A stretch of 64,000 nt of DNA from CAYWFF01 sp964458085 (GTDB lineage: Bacteria > Patescibacteriota > Microgenomatia > UBA8517). Every line of letters begins with the position of its first letter. The first letter of the stretch is position 1. The notes under the pieces were generated by a model that was not told the origin of the DNA, searched no databases, and saw only the letters and a list, made by a program, of their open reading frames with translations. The stretch spans positions 1-64,000 of the forward strand of contig CAYWFF010000002.1 of assembly GCA_964458085.1 (NCBI GenBank), in the 5' to 3' direction. Below, piece after piece: positions 16,883 to 25,490 of this stretch. The translations under genes and the position numbers were made by a program.

Positions 16883-18292
16883 ATGTATAAAAAATCATTA
16901 GTATCGATTTATCTTTCAAAGCGGTTCCTGCATATACTTCAGCTTTCGGCAAAGAAAAATAAGGTTATTAAAAATGCCTCCATACCCATCCCTGAAGATA
17001 TCTTTAGTAGAGGAGACATAGTTGATACTGAAACTTTTGGAGCCTTTTTGAAAGGTATATGGGAAAAATTGGACATAAAGGAAAAAACTGTAGGAATTGC
17101 TATTCCTGAAGCTTCCACTTTTACTAAATTGTTAAGCGTTCCTAAAGTTAGTGCAACGGAATTAGATGAAGCCGTTCGGTGGCAGGTTCAGGATGCATTT
17201 CCCGTAGAACAGGAAAAATTGATAGTTGATTGGAAACTTGTTTATAAAAAGGATACAGAATACTGCATTTTACTGGTTGCGGCATATAAAGACATTTTAA
17301 ATTCAATTGTTATTTCTGCCGAAAAAGCAGGGCTGTATCCGGTACTTGTTTTAACACCCGCAGTTGCAATAGCCGAACTTGTAAATTCAGACAAGCCTGC
17401 AATTATAGTTGTCAGAAATAGTGAAAGTTTGGTCTGTTTGGTTGAGGGTGATAAATTGTATGCAAGTTCCATAATTACCGAAACCGATGAGGACGCAATT
17501 GTTCGTACTGCACTCCAAATTGTAAATCATTATAAAAAAGTAACTATTGAGGCTATTTTCCTGTCAGGCGCCGATGGTAATAATGATTTAGTAACAAAAT
17601 TGACAGATGCATTGCATGCCCCGGTTAAAACAATTGATAAAAAAGTAAGCGGTTTAACCGCGGATCAGATGCAGGAGAATATAGTATCTTTGAGTCTGCA
17701 GTTCGCCCCTCTTGCTGAACCTTCGGACATTACAACTCTAAATCTTTTACCTTATCATTTGGTGCAAAAATACAATCACGCAAAGTCTCGGATCCAGTTG
17801 TGGAGCATAAGTTTAACCATGACTCTCTTCAGCTGGACAATGTTGTCTTTGGCTGCAGTTTCATTATTCTTTTTAAGTAACCAAACAGCAGACATCAAAA
17901 AACAGCATCAAAATCAAGCCAGTGTAACAAGTGAACGGACGGCTTTAGATCAAAAAATCAGTGATATAAACACAGTCACTGCTCAAGTTTTGAAAGTGAA
18001 AGAAGTATCACATTTACCGGAAGAAGTACTAAACATTGTCTTCATTGCTAAACCTCCAGGAGTATTATTAAGCCGTTATGAAATGGATTTGGATAAAGGT
18101 ACGGTTGCCGTCCGGGGTATAGCTTCCGATAGACAGTCACTAATTGATTTTAAACAAAATCTAGAGAAAAGTGAGGATATTGATAAGGTTGAAATACCGA
18201 TATCAAGTTTTGAAACAGAAATTGATGTTGAGTTCCAAGCTGCATTTAGCTATTTACCAATTACTACAAAAAGCAAAGTGACAAATAAATAA
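16883..18292 (+). CDS. PilM-PilN fusion, GspL-like architecture
   Basis: 470 residues joining two usually separate pilus proteins. Residues 1 to ~300 are the actin-like PilM ATPase domain (SIYLSKRFLHILQLS, VGIAIPEASTFTKLLSVP, ELDEAVRWQVQDAFPV, IFLSGADGNNDL). Then comes a PilN-like part: a NLLPYHLVQKY linker, one transmembrane helix (TMLSLAAVSLFFL), a coiled coil and a ferredoxin-like periplasmic domain (LSRYEMDLDKGTVAVRGIAS). This is the layout of GspL from type II secretion. ATG 16883 gives the usual PilM start; GTG 16859 is possible. Confidence 0.85.
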   Translation: MYKKSLVSIYLSKRFLHILQLSAKKNKVIKNASIPIPEDIFSRGDIVDTETFGAFLKGIWEKLDIKEKTVGIAIPEASTFTKLLSVPKVSATELDEAVRWQVQDAFPVEQEKLIVDWKLVYKKDTEYCILLVAAYKDILNSIVISAEKAGLYPVLVLTPAVAIAELVNSDKPAIIVVRNSESLVCLVEGDKLYASSIITETDEDAIVRTALQIVNHYKKVTIEAIFLSGADGNNDLVTKLTDALHAPVKTIDKKVSGLTADQMQENIVSLSLQFAPLAEPSDITTLNLLPYHLVQKYNHAKSRIQLWSISLTMTLFSWTMLSLAAVSLFFLSNQTADIKKQHQNQASVTSERTALDQKISDINTVTAQVLKVKEVSHLPEEVLNIVFIAKPPGVLLSRYEMDLDKGTVAVRGIASDRQSLIDFKQNLEKSEDIDKVEIPISSFETEIDVEFQAAFSYLPITTKSKVTNK

Positions 18293-18293
18293 T

Positions 18294-19058
18294 ATGCAAG
18301 TTATAAAAGCAAAAAGCTATTTAACAGAAATGAAGGAGCTGCCTACTGAGGAAGCAGAAAAAGTTGAACATAAAAAAGCTCCGGTGGTGCCGGCAGCACC
18401 CAAGCCAGAAGTTTCTGATAGAGTACATATTTCTCCGCCCGATGCCGAAAAACCGATTTCAACCAACAAAACACCGAATGAGGAAATTCAATTGGCTTCA
18501 TCCCCCTTCGGTGCTAAAGACATAATTCTAGGCATAATAAACATCATCCTTATAAGTGCTACGCTTTTTATAGTATTTGTCAGTTTGCCGGCAAAGTCTT
18601 TAGAATACAATAAATTAAAATTTGATATTCTTAAAAATGATGCCGGCGTAACCGCTCAAAAAAATGAATTGGAACCGCACACCGACAGGGCAGAAGATTT
18701 AGCTGGTTTGTTTTTGGACGAGAGCGGAGTTGTGGATTTTGTGAAAGCAGTAGAAGATATTAAAAAAGAAGAACCTGTTATAGTTAAACTTACCATTCCG
18801 AATCAAAAAGCAGTGAAAGATAAAACCGGGATGTACGGTATACCTGTTGCCATTGAAATGCGTGGGACCTGGCAGGAAATAGATAGAGCGCTACAAAAAA
18901 TTAATACGCTCCCCTATCTTTTCAGGGCTGCGAAGTTTGACGTTGCGCCACCAAGAACAGTGACATCAACAGGAGAAACCATAGTTGTCAACCCCAACGT
19001 ATTGGACGTGACATACGGAGGATTGTTATATGCAAAAGAAGAACTCGCCAAAAATTGA
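18294..19058 (+). CDS. PilO-like alignment subcomplex protein
   Basis: 254 residues. A long polar N-terminal tail rich in Pro/Lys/Glu (about 1-75), one transmembrane helix (IILGIINIILISATLFIVFV), a short coiled coil, then a periplasmic domain resembling PilO (FLDESGVVDFVKAVEDI ... VAIEMRGTWQEIDRALQKI). It follows the pilMN fusion by 1 nt. The extended cytoplasmic tail is unusual for PilO. Assignment is from order, topology and weak similarity. Confidence 0.65.
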   Translation: MQVIKAKSYLTEMKELPTEEAEKVEHKKAPVVPAAPKPEVSDRVHISPPDAEKPISTNKTPNEEIQLASSPFGAKDIILGIINIILISATLFIVFVSLPAKSLEYNKLKFDILKNDAGVTAQKNELEPHTDRAEDLAGLFLDESGVVDFVKAVEDIKKEEPVIVKLTIPNQKAVKDKTGMYGIPVAIEMRGTWQEIDRALQKINTLPYLFRAAKFDVAPPRTVTSTGETIVVNPNVLDVTYGGLLYAKEELAKN

Positions 19059-19269
19059 TAAGTTTTTTATGTTTTACGTTTCAGTACTGATTGTGCTTTC
19101 TGTTTTGCTGGTCATTACCATTCAGCGTATTTTTACTTCATTTTTGTCTGCATATGAAGTGGACCAAGCTTCCCTGCAGGAGAAAGTAGTAATTGATGAA
19201 GCAAAACTTAACGAAGCTCATGGTTGGGTATACAATAAAAATGCAATACCGTTAACTCTATCCGAATGA
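19030..19269 (+). CDS. Small single-pass membrane protein of pilus operon
   Basis: 79 residues with one transmembrane helix (MFYVSVLIVLSVLLVITIQ) and a short, partly helical outer part. Overlaps the pilO-like gene by 29 nt and the prepilin gene by 4 nt, so it belongs to the operon. Its position between pilO and a pilin would suit PilP, but I see no sequence support for that. Confidence 0.6.
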   Translation: MQKKNSPKIDKFFMFYVSVLIVLSVLLVITIQRIFTSFLSAYEVDQASLQEKVVIDEAKLNEAHGWVYNKNAIPLTLSE

Positions 19270-19739
19270 AAATTAATATAAAAGGCGGTTTTACTTTACT
19301 TGAATTACTCCTGGTAATTGCTATTATTGGTATTCTATCAACCACCATGGTGGTTCTTCTTAATCCGGCAACTCAGTTGGCTCGTGCAAGAGACAACAGG
19401 CGGGAAAGTGACCTTTACGCAATTCTTGCCGCAGTTTACCAGTACCAAGCGGAAAATTCGGGTGAGTTGCCTGATACTGATGGGGATCCGGATACAAGCA
19501 GTTTCCCTACCAGTCTTACCTGCATTGGTTCTGTCTCTCCCTGTTTTAATTTAGCGGGAGCCGGGGATGAAGATACCATAGTTCCTACCTATTTGGCCTC
19601 CATGCCGATGGACCCCCGGCCTGTAAATGAAGGTGAGGGAACGGCAGAAAATACAGGTTACTTAATATTTGTGGATGCCAATAACCGCCTAGTGGCATCA
19701 GCCTCTGGGGAAACAAGAACCATTACTCAGACGAGATAA
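19266..19739 (+). CDS. Type IV prepilin, likely major pilin
   Basis: 157 residues. Leader and helix MKINIKGG-FTLLELLLVIAIIGIL with Glu at mature position 5. The FLNPATQLARARDNRRESDLYAI-type segment (here LLNPATQLARARDNRRESDL) is typical of pseudopilin-like major pilins in Patescibacteria. Two cysteines (LTCIGSVSPCF) could close the variable loop. Last gene of the plus-strand pilus operon, ATGA overlap with the previous gene. Confidence 0.88.
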   Translation: MKINIKGGFTLLELLLVIAIIGILSTTMVVLLNPATQLARARDNRRESDLYAILAAVYQYQAENSGELPDTDGDPDTSSFPTSLTCIGSVSPCFNLAGAGDEDTIVPTYLASMPMDPRPVNEGEGTAENTGYLIFVDANNRLVASASGETRTITQTR

Positions 19740-19764
19740 ATAATAATCTAAATAAGGATTAGAC

Positions 19765-19793
19765 TTGCTTCCAATTTTGATAAACCCTATAAT
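19765..19793 (+). promoter_or_regulatory. Promoter of the GNAT-hdcA pair
   Basis: TTGCTT (19765-19770), 17 nt, TATAAT (19788-19793); only 9 nt to ATG 19803, so the mRNA would be leaderless or nearly so. Confidence 0.65.
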
Positions 19794-19802
19794 ATAACAT
19801 CA

Positions 19803-20783
19803 ATGACTGAACTTTTAGATTCAACTTTACAAGGACAGGACTTTAATTCAAAAGAAAAAATTAATGTCGCTTTTTATAATAAATCTCTTAGAGATAGAGC
19901 TGTCAATACTGCGTTACATATTGGATCAATTGGGCTTAAATTATATCGAAGAGGAGAGTCGCCTGTAGCTCAACCTAGCAATTTTTTGAATGTAAATTGG
20001 TCAAGTTTAGAAAAAGACCGAGAAACTTTAATTAATTTAGTACATTGTTATCAAAATGTTTTTGGTTCTGATGAGAAGGCTAGAGGTACAAATTCTCCTG
20101 TCTGGGGCGAGGGTGCATATTGCATAAACGAAGGGAGAGATAAATTAATACCACTACCACAGTATAAAGAACAATTAAGCAATGGTAATAATAAATGTAC
20201 TGACTGTGGTTCACCGCTTGCTCCTTGTTATCCTGATTCTGACGTTGAAGCTGCGATACATAGAGAACTTACTTCTAGTGAGTCTTCGTTTATTACCATA
20301 ATGAAAGGTGATTCAAATACACCTGTGGCAGGTTTTTCTTGGGGGGCAGTTTGTCATAGTGCTGAGGAGTTGGGGGAAAGACTGATTGATACTAGATATC
20401 CTGACAATCCCAAAAGGGGAGTCCAGGTTGCCGATCCTTTAGTTGATAAGTTATTAAAAAATGGAGTAACAAAAGTGTTATTTTTTGATGAAATGGGAAT
20501 AGTACGAGAATTCCGTGCGGGAATAGATCCTGTACGGTTTTTAGCAAGGGATGGTTTAGAAATGGCTCATGATAATGGAGTTCGAAAAGCAATGTTTTGG
20601 ACATCCACCAAGTCTCCTATTTTCAGGATTACAACATCAATGGGATTCCGACCCGTAATGGATGCTGATGGACTAACATTTTTAATTAATGATAATATTG
20701 AACCATTATTAAAAATTGTTCAGAATCGTACTGAAGCTGAAATATATTCACAAATGAGAAAAGGATCTAAAAATAATAAGTAG
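19803..20783 (+). CDS. GNAT-like protein paired with histidine decarboxylase
   Basis: 326 residues, not a family I can name. Residues 160-290 read like a GNAT fold: a strand-turn TPVAGFSWGAV, then DEMGIVREFRAG in the place of the acetyl-CoA loop, a helix (RFLARDGLEMAHDNGV) and KSPIFRITTSMGFRP like the C-terminal GNAT strands. A possible zinc site sits before it (C132-x2-C135 and C142). The decarboxylase gene starts 1 nt after the stop. Base composition is more AT-rich than the pilus genes before it. A role in maturing the decarboxylase is inference, by analogy to GNAT-fold PanZ acting on PanD. Confidence 0.55.
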   Translation: MTELLDSTLQGQDFNSKEKINVAFYNKSLRDRAVNTALHIGSIGLKLYRRGESPVAQPSNFLNVNWSSLEKDRETLINLVHCYQNVFGSDEKARGTNSPVWGEGAYCINEGRDKLIPLPQYKEQLSNGNNKCTDCGSPLAPCYPDSDVEAAIHRELTSSESSFITIMKGDSNTPVAGFSWGAVCHSAEELGERLIDTRYPDNPKRGVQVADPLVDKLLKNGVTKVLFFDEMGIVREFRAGIDPVRFLARDGLEMAHDNGVRKAMFWTSTKSPIFRITTSMGFRPVMDADGLTFLINDNIEPLLKIVQNRTEAEIYSQMRKGSKNNK

Positions 20784-20784
20784 C

Positions 20785-21672
20785 ATGCTAACCAGACTGT
20801 TTAACAACAAAACAATAGCTTACAATCCAGAAAAGGTTGTTCATGGAGCAATATCTGCTTATGAAAACTATTGTGACGGGTTTGAAAGTCCTGGAGCGAC
20901 TGGCAATAACTATCTGTTGGGAGTAGTGTTGGGGGCAGGTGTAGCAAAACTAGATTTGCGACATGATGGTTCGCAAATATTAGACGAAATTAATGCTTTT
21001 GATAGAGCTGAGGTGGCTGAAACAAATATTGGTCAGACTAATATGACAATTGTATCTTCTTTCTGTGGTCCTGCAGGTGCGATTTGGGGTTACGACTTAG
21101 TGAAAGCAGACAACTTACGTTCCCCTCATGAGTTGGAAATAGATCCAGTAGAAAGTATCGAACGTTCTATTCCCGTTTATACTGCTAAACCTCTAATGGA
21201 TGCAACTAAAGCATTGTTTGGTACTGTTGATGAAAAACGATTTCCTCTATTGCCTGGTGCACATGTTCCATGTGCTGGAAAAAACTTTAAAGATGTTGGT
21301 CCCAGGAACATCTATGCGGCAATTGCAATTGGAATAGCTGAAGATCGAACAAAAAATGCTAATTTGCTTATGGAAGACTTGGGATGGCTCCCATTAAGAC
21401 AAGACGAAAAGTCACATAGAAAATATAAAAAAATTGTTTTACAAAGTTTAGCAAAGAGTATAGTAGAAGTGGGAAAAAACCAGAATGTACAGTATAAGGA
21501 AATATTTACTGAAATGGTTGATGTTCGTGTTACTGATGGTCATGTGGGTTGTGCTTTGGTGGCTGCTCCATATTTTACATTAGCGCAGAATGCTATTCCC
21601 CATAAGGATGTGAAAAAGTTAGTAAATATGTCCTTAGGGGAATGGAATAGCTTTTTTAGTACTACTAAATAA
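20785..21672 (+). CDS. hdcA: Pyruvoyl-dependent histidine decarboxylase-like
   Basis: Converts histidine to histamine and CO2 with a pyruvoyl group made by self-cleavage of a serine pair. 295 residues, close to the lactobacillus enzyme's ~310. The processing site is preserved: NIGQTNMTIVSSFCG, cleavage expected between Ser91 and Ser92. Also matching the known enzyme are AFDRAE (Asp73, equivalent of the substrate-binding Asp63), IPVYTAKPLMDA, and LLMEDLG with Glu197 at the place of the catalytic glutamate. These alignments are from memory of the Lactobacillus 30a enzyme. No histidine/histamine antiporter gene is adjacent. Confidence 0.82.
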   Translation: MLTRLFNNKTIAYNPEKVVHGAISAYENYCDGFESPGATGNNYLLGVVLGAGVAKLDLRHDGSQILDEINAFDRAEVAETNIGQTNMTIVSSFCGPAGAIWGYDLVKADNLRSPHELEIDPVESIERSIPVYTAKPLMDATKALFGTVDEKRFPLLPGAHVPCAGKNFKDVGPRNIYAAIAIGIAEDRTKNANLLMEDLGWLPLRQDEKSHRKYKKIVLQSLAKSIVEVGKNQNVQYKEIFTEMVDVRVTDGHVGCALVAAPYFTLAQNAIPHKDVKKLVNMSLGEWNSFFSTTK

Positions 21673-21711
21673 CTTCTTGGATAAAACGCAATTCTCTGAA
21701 ATAATAGAGTA

Positions 21712-23874
21712 ATGCTTTTTTATTCTATTGTTTATGCTTTAGCTCTAATCATAACTACTACTTTGGCGTTTGTGGTCTATCTTAGCAATCGAAAAAATCC
21801 AGTAAATATATCATTTTCCACTTTATTATTATCTATAGTTATTTGGATTATTAGCTTATTTCTATTCTATAATATACACATTCCCAACTCAGTTTTGTTT
21901 TTGGGTCGCTTGAACTTCGTCGCTGCAAGTTTATTAGCATCTTTAGTGTTAATTTTTGCATACTTATTTCCTGTAAAAACATTTTCATTTAACTCACTTA
22001 CAATAGGTGTCGTAGTTGTAGAAAATTTAAGTTTATTTTTTGTTACTTTGTTTACTCCATTTATAGCTAAAGAGGAATTAATATCTGGAAACAGTCGAAT
22101 TACCGTGTATGGAGACCTGTATTGGTTATTTATTTTACATTTCCTTTTATATATTTTATCTAGCATATTTATATTGTTACAAAAATATAAAAAACTTGAA
22201 GGAAGAGAAAAGTTACAGGTTCGCTATCTCATTTTCGGTATAACATTATCTGTAATATTTGGTTCGGTTACCAATATTTTTGTTCCTCTATTAACTGGTA
22301 TTTACGACATACAACATTTTGGAGTATTAGCTCCAGTCATTTTAGCAATTTTTACAGGTTACTCTATTGTTAGGCATCGTCTTATGGATATTCGTTTAAT
22401 TGTTGTTCGCTTAATTGTATATATTTTACTTTTAGGAACATTAGGAGTCTTTTACACTTTGGGTCTGGCAATTATTGGAGGATTATTTTTTCCACAGTCA
22501 TTTTCATTTGGATATTTAGCATACACTGCGGGAATTTCATTATTTGGGATTTTCACTTTTCAACCATTAAGAAGATTTTTTGAAAAAATTACAGCTCGTT
22601 TTCTCTATAGGGACTATTATGATACAAATGATCTTTTGAGAACACTTTCACACCTTCTAGCTTCAACACTAGATGTAAAAGTTTTGACCAATTTAGTAGT
22701 TAATTCCTTAAAGGATACTATGCATATTAATGAAATCTCATTAGCTGTCTTGAGCAATAACAAACTTGAACTTTATGGAGATACAAGAGGAATTAACACT
22801 TACACACTAGGAGAAGAGGAGATTGGATTTATTAGTAAAACTGATAAGCTGGTTTCGTTTGAAGAATTGGAGGAGGGTATTGTGAAAGAGCAGTTTAGAA
22901 GATATGACATAATGGTTGCTTTACCAATAAAGACTAGCGATAAATTTTTAGGCTTCTTATTCTTAGGGCAAAAATCATCCGGTGACGTGTATTATCAGCA
23001 AGATTTAAGAACTCTGGAAATATTAGGACCTGAGTTGGCAGTAGCATTACAAAATGCAGAACGTTATGAAGAAATTCAACAATTCAGTCAGAAGTTGGAG
23101 GCTGAAGTAAAAGCTGCAACCACGGATTTGCGTGATGCAAATGAAAAACTCCATGTTTTAGATAGGCAAAAGAATGAATTTATATCAATTGCGGCACACG
23201 AGTTGAGAGCTCCTCTTACTGCTGTCAAAGGCTATACTTCTATGATACTGGATGGTGATGCCGGAGAAATTCCTGACAAGGCCAAGGACTTTTTAAACGA
23301 TGCAAATCTATCCAGTGAGCGGATGGTGCGGCTTATCGGCAATTTACTTAATGTCGGCAGGATTGAGGAAAACAGACTGGTTTATCAAATGGGAGACATA
23401 AACCTTTCTGACGTTGCATCAACTGTTTATAAAGAATTCCTGCAGGAAGCAAAACTAAAAGAAATGGAGTTGAAACTAGAGATTCCAGACGAACTAAAAG
23501 ACCTGGTGTATGTCGATAAAGATAGGATTCATGAAGTCATCGGCAATTTTGTCGGTAACGGAATCAAATATACTGAAAACGGGAAAGTCACCATAGCTTT
23601 GAAGAATCCAACACCTCAAACTGTGAGAGTTGAAGTAATAGACACCGGACCCGGGATAAGTTCTGAAGGTCAGCAAAAGTTATTCCAAAAATATTATCGG
23701 GTAAAAGCCAGCGCAACAGCGGTTTCAGGGACAGGACTGGGGTTATATGTGTCGAGGCTGTTAGTGGAAAAATTCGGAGGCACAATCGGAGTTAGTTCTG
23801 AGGAGGGGAAGGGAAGTACTTTTTGGTTTGAATTACCTCTCAAAAGCGCTTCAACGGAAAAAGAGGAGGCTTGA
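21712..23874 (+). CDS. Sensor histidine kinase, multi-TM input and GAF
   Basis: 720 residues. About eight transmembrane segments (1-285) resembling the 7TM-type kinase input domain, a GAF-like domain (about 305-455), a coiled coil, HisKA with His496 in SIAAHELRAPLTAV, and HATPase_c with N box (GNGIKYTENG), G1 (DTGPGI) and G2 (GTGLGLYV). The first two thirds are AT-rich while the kinase core (from ~23,150) has the composition of the neighbouring genes. A single-domain response regulator follows. Confidence 0.9.
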   Translation: MLFYSIVYALALIITTTLAFVVYLSNRKNPVNISFSTLLLSIVIWIISLFLFYNIHIPNSVLFLGRLNFVAASLLASLVLIFAYLFPVKTFSFNSLTIGVVVVENLSLFFVTLFTPFIAKEELISGNSRITVYGDLYWLFILHFLLYILSSIFILLQKYKKLEGREKLQVRYLIFGITLSVIFGSVTNIFVPLLTGIYDIQHFGVLAPVILAIFTGYSIVRHRLMDIRLIVVRLIVYILLLGTLGVFYTLGLAIIGGLFFPQSFSFGYLAYTAGISLFGIFTFQPLRRFFEKITARFLYRDYYDTNDLLRTLSHLLASTLDVKVLTNLVVNSLKDTMHINEISLAVLSNNKLELYGDTRGINTYTLGEEEIGFISKTDKLVSFEELEEGIVKEQFRRYDIMVALPIKTSDKFLGFLFLGQKSSGDVYYQQDLRTLEILGPELAVALQNAERYEEIQQFSQKLEAEVKAATTDLRDANEKLHVLDRQKNEFISIAAHELRAPLTAVKGYTSMILDGDAGEIPDKAKDFLNDANLSSERMVRLIGNLLNVGRIEENRLVYQMGDINLSDVASTVYKEFLQEAKLKEMELKLEIPDELKDLVYVDKDRIHEVIGNFVGNGIKYTENGKVTIALKNPTPQTVRVEVIDTGPGISSEGQQKLFQKYYRVKASATAVSGTGLGLYVSRLLVEKFGGTIGVSSEEGKGSTFWFELPLKSASTEKEEA

Positions 23875-23907
23875 ACAAAAAGGGTAAATCAATTACCATA
23901 AACCGTT

Positions 23908-24288
23908 ATGGAAAAAAGTAACACAAAGACAATTATTCTGGTTGATGATGATGATGTTTTGAGCCGAATGTATAAAACAAAACTCGAAACATCTGGCTTC
24001 ATAGTAAAAACAGCATCAAACGGTACAGAAGGACTTGAACTGATCAAAAATGAAACCGCCAACCTACTTATTTTAGATATAATGATGCCTCAAATGACAG
24101 GACTGGAGCTTTTAGAAAAATTGCGGGCAACAAAAAAAGAATATGCAAATATTCCGGTTATAATGCTTACTAATCTAACAGAAAAAGAACAACAAGCAAA
24201 AGCAGCGGAATTGGGTGTAAAAGAGTTTTTGATTAAAGCGGATTTAACACCGCAGGCTCTTGTAGAAGCGATCCAAAAATATCTCTAG
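23908..24288 (+). CDS. Single-domain response regulator
   Basis: 126-residue CheY-like receiver without output domain. Acidic triad DDDD near 13-16, phosphoacceptor Asp57 in LLILDIMMP, Thr in VIMLTNLT, Lys in EFLIKADL. 33 nt behind the sensor kinase gene, its likely partner. Confidence 0.9.
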   Translation: MEKSNTKTIILVDDDDVLSRMYKTKLETSGFIVKTASNGTEGLELIKNETANLLILDIMMPQMTGLELLEKLRATKKEYANIPVIMLTNLTEKEQQAKAAELGVKEFLIKADLTPQALVEAIQKYL

Positions 24289-24304
24289 AAATTAACTTAA
24301 AGTC

Positions 24305-24922
24305 TTACCCCCTTGCTCTTGTTATTACAAAAACAAGTCCCACTATAACAACTAATGCGAAAAGTGAAATAAGGCCGGCTCTTTTGAGGCCCAAGATTAA
24401 CTTTTCGCGGGTTGTAAGCTGAGTGGAATTTTCTTCGTCGGAAGGTGTTTCGTCCGCATCTTCACCTTCAGGTGTAGGTGTGGGTGTTGGTGAAGTTTCT
24501 GTATAGAGAAAATCAATCCTGTCGACATCACCCCGCATGACAACAGGACCTTGAGGTGCTTTAGGTTCTGCTGCAGATTCAGTTGTTACAAATAAAGCAA
24601 CCAAATCTTTTTTGGTTTGAAAAGTAGGTTTGCCTAAACCGATTGCTCCTAAACGAACTGTGGCGCTACCATCCTGAGGAGTGCCCCACATAATATAGTT
24701 ATAAATGTTTTGATCAACTGGATAGATCAAATTTACACAACTGACGGGTATGGTATAAGTTCTGTCGCGACGCTGCATTACTGCAGCAAAACATCGGTAA
24801 TCCTCATCAGTTAAGCTTCTTATTTCAGAAGTTCCTTCGTATGCATCAACTTTTGTTGGCATAAAAAGTGATCCGAGTAAAACAGCTAAGCTTAAAAATA
24901 GTAATTTGGTGATTTTATTCAT
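24305..24922 (-). CDS. Secreted, C-terminally anchored protein, unknown
   Basis: 205 residues, not recognised. Signal peptide (LLFLSLAVLLGSLFMPTKVDA), an extracytoplasmic domain with two cysteines (YRCFAAV, PVSCVNL) and a predicted beta-rich core, a Thr/Pro/acidic spacer (SPTPTPTPEGEDADETPSDE), then a C-terminal transmembrane helix (ISLFALVVIVGLVFVI) with a short basic tail. Sits alone on the minus strand between two response regulator genes. Confidence 0.7.
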   Translation of the reverse strand: MNKITKLLFLSLAVLLGSLFMPTKVDAYEGTSEIRSLTDEDYRCFAAVMQRRDRTYTIPVSCVNLIYPVDQNIYNYIMWGTPQDGSATVRLGAIGLGKPTFQTKKDLVALFVTTESAAEPKAPQGPVVMRGDVDRIDFLYTETSPTPTPTPEGEDADETPSDEENSTQLTTREKLILGLKRAGLISLFALVVIVGLVFVITRARG

Positions 24923-25062
24923 ACCTGATTCTTATTGTATACTTTTCAACAGTTTATTGGCAACCTGATATTAACTTTTTGGCGTATAACTGAAATTAAA
25001 TTGTTGTATTATTCACATTGAATGATTTGTAAAAATATACTATAGTGATACAAGGCTCGGAT

Positions 25063-25479
25063 ATGAATCCAGATTCTCAGACACCTACTTCACCTTTAAC
25101 TACGAAGCCTGCGGTATTAATTATCGAAGACGATATTGTGTTATCTAAAATGTACACAGAGAAGTTTATGATTGAAGGATTTCACACCTTAACCGCTTCG
25201 AACGGCGAGACGGGGCTGCGATTAGCTTTGGAAGAGCACATAGGAGTTATCTTGCTTGATATCATGCTTCCCCGAGTGTCGGGAATTGATTTTTTAGAAA
25301 CATTAAGGCAAAGTACCAAAGGCAAAGAAATTCCCGTTATTGCATTGACCAACTTAGCAAAAGATGAAGAACGTGCCCGTGCGATGGAGTTGGGGGTAAA
25401 AGAATATTTAGTTAAAGCTATGCAAACTCCTGAGGAGGTGGTTGAAACAGTTAAAAAGTATTTTCCTCAGGATGTATAG
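25063..25479 (+). CDS. Single-domain response regulator (orphan)
   Basis: 138 residues from ATG 25063. Receiver domain with acidic pocket (IIEDD), phosphoacceptor Asp66 in VILLDIMLP, Thr in VIALTNL and Lys in EYLVKAM. GTG 25045 would add six residues but sits 3 nt after a TATACT box (25036-25041), too close to be transcribed as a start. No kinase gene is directly adjacent on the same strand. Most similar in layout to the receiver at 23908. Confidence 0.85.
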   Translation: MNPDSQTPTSPLTTKPAVLIIEDDIVLSKMYTEKFMIEGFHTLTASNGETGLRLALEEHIGVILLDIMLPRVSGIDFLETLRQSTKGKEIPVIALTNLAKDEERARAMELGVKEYLVKAMQTPEEVVETVKKYFPQDV

Positions 25480-25490
25480 ATTTTAAATAT

